A stretch of 64,000 nt of DNA from Monocercomonoides exilis (Eukaryota; Preaxostyla; Oxymonadida; Polymastigidae), in contig LSRY02000004.1 of NCBI GenBank assembly GCA_001643675.2, positions 502,001 through 566,000 of the forward strand, in the 5' to 3' direction. Positions within the stretch are counted from its first letter, which is position 1, and each line of letters begins with the position of its first letter. This document shows positions 53,077 through 61,700 of this stretch, in pieces. The translations under genes were made by a program, and so were the position numbers. Under the pieces are notes generated by a model. The model was not told the origin of the DNA. It did no database searches and was given only the letters and a program-made list of their open reading frames with translations.

Positions 53077-54360
53077 CTAATAATAAGGTGTTCGAAGGAA
53101 AAAAAGTTGAAGAAGGCGACAATCACGATAATTATGACTACCACGAAGCAGTAAAAGCAGAATCTGCCTGCTCAGAAGGAGAAGGAGAAGAAGAAGAAGA
53201 AGAAGAAGAAGAAGAAGAAGAAGAAGAAGAAGGTGAGGAGACGGGGGAGGAATAGTGCGATTTCGAAGACAACAGAGAAATCTGTGGGGACTGAGTAAAA
53301 CCAGATTTTCCATCTTTGGCTGCTGAAAGAAGTGTCTGTCTTGTCCTGTCCACGAAATCTGAGCGAGGCTGAGCAGATGGCAGAGGATGAGAGAATGCTG
53401 CACAAATGAGGAAAATGGTAGATTGGAGATGAACATAAAAGCTGAGCTCGATTGCTGCATGTTTCCTGCTGTTTCCAGAGTGATTCCGCAAACACACTCG
53501 GCGATGAGCTTCTTGTTGCATTGTGATCGATTCCTATATGCTCCACATCCAGTTAGCCAGAAGATACGCTAAACAGAGTAGTTGCAGGCGAAGAAAGCGC
53601 ACTTGTCCCAATTACACTCACTGTCTTCCCTCTCCCAACAACAGAAATCATCTTTTCCCCAACAATGATCGTCACCCCTTCGCTCACATGCTTCCCACTC
53701 AGCACTGTGATCGAAGAGCTCAGCTGCGCCATGCTCAACCCCACTGCATGCCCCACTGTCTTGCAAGGTGCTGCCTCACTCATCCCACACAGATTGCTAG
53801 TGTTATTCCCATTCGCTCCAACATACCGATCCTTCATCCCTTCCTTCAGCCATTCCTTCTTTTCTGTATATTGACCATTATAATAACGGCACACCCTCTT
53901 CTCATCACTATTCGTTGTGTACGATTCATAAAAAGGGTTGCTCGATGAAAAGAGATTGTAATTGTCTTGAAAATACACATCGTGGCCATACGGAGTGGAA
54001 GCGTTGCAACTGCAATCGTGGAAGAAGAAGAAATAGCAATAATGATTGTTGCTTGGAGGTGTTGATTGATATGGTCTAAAATCCAATCCTCCGCCATATG
54101 ATAATGCGCTGCATGAATTGAATTGGAGGCTCCTCATTTTGAATGCAACTGGAACATTTTAGCAAAACATCCCTCCGCCAAATCTATTTGTCAGTGAGCA
54201 TGAAGTGAATAAGCGCTGAAATACACACACGCTTTCTCCTTTACTGTTCCAACAAAGATTTTCAAATCTAATAATTTCCGGGAAGAAGTCCTTTTTCGCA
54301 ATCTGATTTGTATGTCGAATTAAAAACAATTCTGCGAATTAATCCTCCGAATAATTAATG
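53077..54360 (-). pseudogene. Broken third paralogue of the beta-helix surface family
   Basis: The longest open piece (54137-53553) contains the family hallmarks YGGGLDF, NPFYESYTTNSDEKRV and YVGANGNNTSNLCGMSEAAP followed by CKTVGHAVG, i.e. the CG-x-PC module signature. Upstream the same frame continues through TSCSLTNRFGGGMFC but is broken by a TAA. Further upstream another frame gives FGGLIRRIVFNSTYKSDCEKG, showing a frameshift. Downstream a TAA at 53553-53555 precedes LDVEHIGIDHNATRSSSPS, which aligns with the LFEISSGSLELSSMTLVHS region of gene B, and a (GAA)n tract follows. No membrane helix or kinase-like tail is present. It is a truncated, multiply disrupted relic; the far 3' limit is uncertain. 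Confidence 0.7.
53178..53235. repeat. GAA/TTC trinucleotide tract
   Basis: An almost pure run of GAA triplets (about 16 or more units) within the 3' part of the broken paralogue. On the minus strand it reads as polyserine, polyphenylalanine or polyleucine depending on frame. Confidence 0.9.
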
Positions 54361-54849
54361 GATTGTTCTTCCTTTCCTCGTTTTCTTAACGCTTCTTCTT
54401 TCATTGAGTGAAACCCTTCAAATATTGCATATCACCAGTTCTATTCATTTTTTGATAAATACTATCTTTAAGGTTTTGTAGAATTAATTGCCATTCCATT
54501 CGATCTCCAATCCTTTGGCACAAATTTTTTGATTAACATTTTTTTTATTTGAGACCATAACTGTTTAACAATATTTTCAGATAAAAATTTCCATGAATAA
54601 ATATTGTTTATTTTTCTTTTAGTATTCTCATTTTTCTACACATTCGCATTGATAAAAAGGATCATGAAAATTTTTGTTTATGGATTAATTGGTATAAACT
54701 TTGTCTTTCAGGAATAAATTTTTATAAATTCTAATAAACTGGTGTTATCTGTAATAGACTCTTATTATTCGAATTATAATATTTATTTATATAAAAATTT
54801 CTTATTCCGATTCCATCTAATATTTGTGTCTGCCCACAATAAATATTTT
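54361..54849. other. Intergenic spacer before the importin gene
   Basis: AT-rich spacer between the broken paralogue (minus) and the importin gene (plus), so it is a divergent promoter region. No ORF, RNA gene or repeat recognised. Confidence 0.5.
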
Positions 54850-57800
54850 ATGAATATGAATGTTGCAGAAGCTTTGAAAGGGGCGCTTGGATTAGGTTTT
54901 TTTTATCTTCAATTAGTTTATATTTCATGTTAAATTAGATTCAGAACGGAAAATTCTTTCCTTACAAGCCCTGCAACAAATGAGAGCTTCAAATTTGGTA
55001 ATGATTGTTTTTTCTTGTCCTTAAAATTTTAATCCTAAAAAGCTTTGGTACCTTGAATCTTTAGTTAGTATTTTTGTAGATGAAAAAGAAAATACGTCTT
55101 TTAGAGTGAATGCGGGACTTGAATTTAAGAATACATTATTTTTAAAGGTTTTCATAATTTTCTAAACTATAATAAAAATATTTTCGTTTGTAAAAGGACG
55201 AAAGCAAACAAAAATATGCATCACAAGCATGGATATCATTTCCTGAAGAAAAGAAAGCTTTTATGAAAAAAACTTTTTTTATTCATTTGTCTTCGCAAGA
55301 TATGAATATTGCAAAAATTGCCGCAAGTGCTGTAGCATCTATTGCTTTTACAGAACTTCCGCAAATGTCCTGGCCTTCTCTTTTTACAGACATTTTTCAG
55401 AAAATGGGAGAAATGCCATCTTTAAATAAAATTCCATTTTTGAATTGTATTCGACAAATCTGTGAAGACATTGAATCAAGCACTACTTCAGTATATGGCA
55501 ATGTTATTGCAAGCGGCATACATGATTGCCTTCAATTGGGGAAAAATTCTGTAGAAGTGATTATTGAAGGGATCAAAACATTGAACTCTGCAAGTTCTTG
55601 TTTATCTCTTCAAATGAAGGATCCTGCGATTGTTACTCAATTACTTCTTCCGATAATCAATATGTGTGGCCCAACGATTGATTCTTCTTTTGGCGAACCC
55701 ATTACAGTTCCGTATGATGTAAGAAAAGAATGCTGGAACTGTATTGCTTCATTTTCAGTGAAGTATTATATTTGTATCTATCCCTTTATGAGTAACATTT
55801 TTAATGTTACGATAAAGACAATTGACGAATGGATTCATTGGATAGACGCAAAAAGCAAATATCCAGCAGTAGATCGAGGAAGCGGTTCATTGAGAACTTT
55901 AAGCGAGGCGCATTCCGATGCAAATGAAAGGAGCAATTATATTTCCGATGTTAATACACAAAATGAAGAGATTAATGAAATCGCAAGAAGTGCATTGAAC
56001 TACTGGGCGGCAATATGTACAACAGAAACGGAGTTGCTGTCTGAAGGAGAAACGAAAAGTCGGCTTATGAATGCTGTTCAGACAGCCGCACAAGGAATAT
56101 CAGAATCAGAGGCAGGATATTTGAAAGCCTGCGAAAAAATAGCACCAGAAATACTTCCAAAATTGATTATCATTTTGAAGGAGAAGCCAATCTGCAGAAT
56201 AGAAAAGATCTGGAATTCTTCTTTAACGACTGATGGAAGCGAAAAAAGCGGAGATGATTGGGAGGAAAAAGTTGATGGTATTTTTGATTATGATGATGAA
56301 AATCTTATTGCCAATGATGTAATCCATTTACTCACTGCATTCAGCGAAAAATTGGGGTCAGATCTTTTGAAGAGCGCACTTCCACTCATTCAATCTGGTT
56401 TTGGCTCGAGTGAGCATTGCTTGAAAGGAGCAGCACTGGATCTGTTTGCATGTGTGTTGGAAGGAAGCCCAGAGGAAAGTGTTGCGTTGATCATTCCAAA
56501 TGTTGTTTCTTCTCTTCAATCGTTCCTTCTTCCGCCAAGCGCAGTTCCTCAATCTGTGCTCAATCCATATGCAATGACTTCTCACATGACCCCCTCACCT
56601 CCTCACGTCATACCTAATCCAAATCCTTTCCCAACACCTCAGTATCCTCATGCCCCTCTCTCTTTGCGTCTGACAGCAGCCCACACGCTCAGCATCCTCT
56701 GCAATCAAACATATCAATCAATTTATGAGAAGGACACACTGCAAGCCATCTCACTGTGCATTGCATCCATCTTGCAGGATATTCCAGAAATAGCCTTTTT
56801 AGGAACAGTTGCTGCTTACAATCTTTCGAGCCATGTTTCATTAGCTTCGGAAAATTCTGATACAACAAACTCTGCAAAAAGCAAATCAACAGAAAGTTCA
56901 GCATCTGAGCAGCTTTTATCTGTAACTTCTCAAAAAATGAAAAATAAAGCGAAGATGCACAGCGAAGAAGATGAGTCTGAAGAAGACGAAGAAGACGAAG
57001 ACGAAGACGACAATGACGATGACGATGAATCCTCTTTACCAAATTCTCTTCTTTCTCCCGTCTTTCAGTTTCTATACAACCATTTAATATCGACCTCGCT
57101 CCGAAATGATGGGGAACATGTCAGGTTGTCAGCCTCAAGTATTTCAGCAGCATGTACGTTGTGCCAACACAGCCCTTCAGATCAAGAGACTTTTTTGCTT
57201 CAGCAGATGCCAAACATCATTCAAGTTATATCACGAAAGTATCCATCTGAAGCAATTGCTTCAGCTCAGTTAGGTTTGAGCTCTTCTCTGCAGCCATGTG
57301 CAGACGCCTCTGGTGATGCAGACACTCAATCATTGTTGCTGCTGATGGGAGGCTGTTTCACTTCAGATAAAGTTGCTACAAATGGGATGTTTCTGCGCTC
57401 AAAAGCAATGCTTCAATCGCTGGAATATAAGCATCTTCTTATTACGCTTGTGAACATATTGATAACCATATTGGAAGATAAGTGTAATTCTTTCATTGTG
57501 CCATATCTCAAGGCAATCAACGATCTTTCTTGTGCAACGCAATTGGTTGAGAACAAAAACAAAGAATGGACACTTATTTCTGAAACTGGAAGTCAGCCAA
57601 ATGACATTCCACCTCCAATTACAGCCTCATTGAAAGAACACCTCACGCCTTGTGCTGCACACCAACTGGTAACATCTGATGAATGGGATCTGCTAAAGAC
57701 TTCTCTTGTATTATCGTTGCAACATTCATTCTTCAGGCGTCCAGAAGGCGCACAGACTTACTTTCTTCATTTCGCAAACAGCTTGATCGTCCCTGCTTTG

Positions 57801-58571
57801 GCCAAATCACACGATGAAGAGTTATTCTCAGCTGCTTGTCAAGCAGTTGGGTTTTCAGCGTATGTTTTTTCATCCCTCTCAACATCCGAACCTTCTTCGT
57901 TTGCACTTTTTTCTTCGCTCCTTTCTGCATTTCTTTCTGCAACCTCGTGTTCGTTTGTGGATTCTCCTCCTGGTTCGCGCAGTGCTGTTTGGAATGCTGT
58001 GTACAAACTGGAAGAAGAAGGAGGAATGTTTGGAAAAGGCCTTGCCGTTCATATGATCAATGTCCTTCCTTACAACGCCTCTGCAAAGACTGCACAACCA
58101 GAAGGAACTGGTGATTCTCGTGTTGGCTTGATGAAGTGGGATGTTGAGGATGTACTTCAACTCCGCTGTGTTATACTCGATTTTCTGCTCAATTCCCTTC
58201 CTCGTTTTTCGCAAATGACGGCTCCTATGCCACAGCTGCCGCAGGATGTGAAGCTACCAAATATACCTCAAGCTCCTCCTTCAACATCAATGTTTCAGGC
58301 ATATCTTTTGGCATCGTTTGCCTTTGTTAACAATTTCTTGCTAGACGAAGACAACGATGAGGAAACGTTGCGATCACTTCTCAATTTTTTGATAGAAGTT
58401 CTCCCTTTCATCCCAACAACTCAACAATCGCCAACCATGTCTCCGTGCTCGCTATTCTTTACACTCACAAAAGCTGATGATGTCAAACGCTTTTTATCTT
58501 TATGCAAGCACAGAGAAAGCAGTGTCAGAAAATTGGCAAGAAAATTAAAATCTCGATTGAAAGCCCTTTGA
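54850..58571 (+). CDS. Importin subunit beta-1 (karyopherin beta) homologue
   Basis: Nuclear import receptor built of HEAT repeats. Four exons: 54850-54895, 54939-54997, 55043-55147 and 55197-58571; introns of 43, 45 and 49 nt, all within the first 350 nt; 1,194 residues. The assembled N-terminus reads MNMNVAEALKGALGLDSERK, then RVNAGLEFKNTLFLKD and a Q-x-W motif, as in importin beta. HEAT pieces include AASAVASIAFTELPQMSWPSL, LNCIRQICEDIES, a D-D-W-E acidic turn and LDLFACVLEGSPEE, which match the region before the known DDDDW loop and FGCILEGP helix of KPNB1. The end RKLARKLKSRLKAL resembles the importin C-terminal helix. Extra length over the usual 870-880 residues comes from a proline-rich loop and an acidic D/E-rich insert (56970-57030). 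Importin-beta-1 is the best fit; another beta-family karyopherin cannot be fully excluded. Confidence 0.85.
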
Positions 58572-58793
58572 AAAAAAGAAGAAATTTTTGAAAGATAAAA
58601 AAGTTTTGTTTTCAAATTTATTTCGGTTTTTTAACAAGTTGCTGATGTTTGAGAGAGTCAGTACATTTCATAAGCTGACATCTCTTTTTAGAATTATAAA
58701 AATATCGCAATAATTGAAAAACTTATAAACAAAAAAATGGATAAAAATATTTTTTTATTTAGAACAAAGTGGAGGAGTTAGAGTTGTAAGGCA

Positions 58794-61700
58794 TTAAATA
58801 TCAGAGTTGAGATCGAAGAACGGAATTGACTGGGACGACGATGAGCGTGATGGGAAAGAGATCGTTGAAGAAGCTCTGCTTATTCCGCCATCTGTTTCTG
58901 GCGTGTTGCTTCTGACTGAATAATCAGACTGGGAAGTGCTGCTAAGCTCTGAAGTCGACTGATGAGATTGCATAGGCAATGACTGATGTTTCGATACAGA
59001 AGCATCAGATGATTCTCTGTTGGCAGTTTGCATCATTAATGACGAAGGAGTGCTAGTTGAAGTCGGAGTAGAACTGACTATTGTTGGGGCGATGACTGGT
59101 TGATACAGCTGATGAGTGAGTGTTGATTGTTCGAGTGAGAAGGAAAACAATGTGTCAATGTGATGAGGCTGGAGCAGCGATGGATGGAGCACTTGAAGAG
59201 GAGAAAGTGGATTAGCATCAGGAGACACTTGTATTTTTGTAGTTGGGACATTCTGTTCTGATTGAGAAAGAGCAACAGTTTTGAATGAGTCCATGTTAGC
59301 AGAAGCTGATAACATCTCAAGTGTGGAGAAGTTAACCAGCCTAACTGGACACAATTTTGGCTGAACTGTGAACGATGCCGAATTCAATGTTGACAGAGAA
59401 GACGGAGATCCCTCTAAGCTTTTACCCTTGTTATCTCTTTTATCTTCGTTGGATTCATTCTCCATTTTCCCTTTATCTGATTGCTTCCCATTTCCAATTT
59501 CTGATCCCCACAATCTGCTTGCAATGTCAGAAGAGAGGATGTTGGATGGTCTGAATGGAGGAAGCGTTTGCAGCGTGTCACAGACAGTTTTCACATGCGG
59601 TGCATCAAGACGCATCTGTGCGAGTGTTGCTGGATGGATATGCTCAATCGCTGATTGCTGTGCTTCTGTGAGAGACTCGGGATTGTCGGCCAGAGAAGCC
59701 ATTCCCCTCAGAATAGTCATTACTTGACTGTACGAAAACAGAGGGAATGAATACTTTTCAACAGAACTGGAATCATGTTTGCGAGCTTTTGCGCGATGTC
59801 GTTTCGCTTTGAGTTCTGCTGATGAATCGCGTTTCTCTTTGCTCTCTTTACTGTTTTTCGTTGCTTTCTTGTGCTTTGATCTGTGACGATGCTTCAGTCG
59901 TCGCTGTATCATTCGTTCCGTTGCTCGCTTTTGAACTGGATTGATCGAATCAATCGACGCAGAGCGCTGAACTCTGATTGGAAGGTTGTCTGGAATGCCC
60001 AGCAAGTCTGATCCCATAATGCCTTGTGCCCTGAGTGCATCGTCCGGAGAAAAGTGCGAATACGCTTCTGGAAGCACAGAAGAAACAGAGCATGAGCAAG
60101 AACACGATGTGCAGGAGCATGACATTGATTCGTATGGATCAGTCCAGATTTCGTTTTCGTCATTCGGAGAAAGCTCATTTGAGTCCAAATTTCGAGTAGA
60201 ATGCCACCGAGAAAGAACAGCTGTTGAGCGTCCGCGCTTCAACCCCCGTCTCCTTCTAATGTGTCTTCTCAGAGGAATAAAAGCCGAAGCTGAAGACGAC
60301 ATGGAAGTGTCTGAGAGCGGAGAAAGAGGGAGAGCAGAAGGCGGAGAGAGAGGTGTGCCTGGAAGCGTTGTGAGAAGGAATGGCTGCATTTGCGATGAAT
60401 AAAAACTTGTTGAATGTGTTGGTAGTGATGATGGATTCTGTGGAATGGATCCGACTGAAGCGTGCGTGTGGAAATACTGAGATTGTATTGGAGATGTTGA
60501 CGTTCTCTGTGATGAGTCCCATGAAGGAGAAAACAAGCGTGCAGATTGCTGCGGTGAAGAAACCTCACCTTGGAATGCATTCCTTTCGTAGTCTTCATTT
60601 GCAGCATTTGTTTGAATGCGCCTTTCTTTCATGTTTTGGTACGGCGACTTGGGAAACGGCTGATTGGGCTGTATGCAGCCTCTGTTCAGGTTTGGATGAG
60701 GTGTGGAAGGAGGAAGTGAGAGCAAGAGCGCCTGCCGTTCAGAGGCAAAGTCTCTTTGAGATGCACTGCTTGCCAGAGTGGATCGAGTGTTCATGGTTGG
60801 CAAGGCTCCCATTGTGTCCATCATCTTCATTGTCATCACCAGCGGCTCAGGAGCTTTTATGAACGATGACAAGATCACATCTTCCATTTCTGTTTTCTCT
60901 TCTGACAAAAGAGTAAGATGTGGGTCTTCTTCCACAGCCACTGCAGCCATCCCAGGCAGTCCCACATAGCTCAGCGTGGACTGATAGCGACGCGCATTTG
61001 GTGTGTTGGTCTTGTTCTCTTTGTCCTCCAGCAGAGAAAGCGGAGGCGGTGGCAGACCAACAGACTGGTCAGTGAAGTTCGATGGCGAAGCAGTCCGCTC
61101 GTCTTGTGGCGTTTCCTCGTTTTCTTCTTTTCTTTCTTTCGAGGTCTTGTCGGATTCTTCTGATTCCTTCATTAACTCTGGCTTCTCTTCACTGTTGCTG
61201 CCTTCTTCTTCTTCCTGTTGGTGTTTTTCATCTTGTTCAGCTTCTGCTTTCTCTCTTCTTTTCTGCTCCTTTTGCTTCTCTTCTCCATCTTTTTCTTTCT
61301 CAAAAGTTGGCTTTCTTGAGTTCAATCTCTTCCGCTGCTCCATCAACGTCTGGTGAGATGTGATTGAATTGATGCTCATTGTGTGCGAGAGCTCAACAAG
61401 CGCCTGGCTTTCCAGTTGGTATCTGATTCTCCTGCACGGATAGTGATGGTGGTGATGATGATGATGCAAATGTCGATGCTGCTGCTGATGCTGTGTGGGA
61501 AAGTACGTATTTTGGTTTAATGAACCGCTGCTGATGTTCCGAATATCTTCATTTGGCTTTGTCTGATTGCCAGGAGCAGAAAGAGTGAGAGTGGAGTGTC
61601 TTTGAGAAGAGGAATTTGGATTTGCAAGAGTATGTGAAAGAGGCGATGATACAATCGACGACCCATCCGCTGGCAAGCCAACAAAAGATCTGCTTCGATG

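Noticed and set aside
38361-54360. In-frame stops in gene B, the transposase and the third paralogue are all TAA or TAG, never TGA, hinting at a Streblomastix-like code (TAA/TAG as Gln).
   Set aside because: The long frames (BRCA2, Sec7, A, importin, right-edge gene; well over 10,000 codons) contain no internal TAA or TAG although Gln codons CAA/CAG are frequent, and BRCA2 and AP-1 mu end at TAA in the expected place. Standard code with pseudogene lesions fits better.
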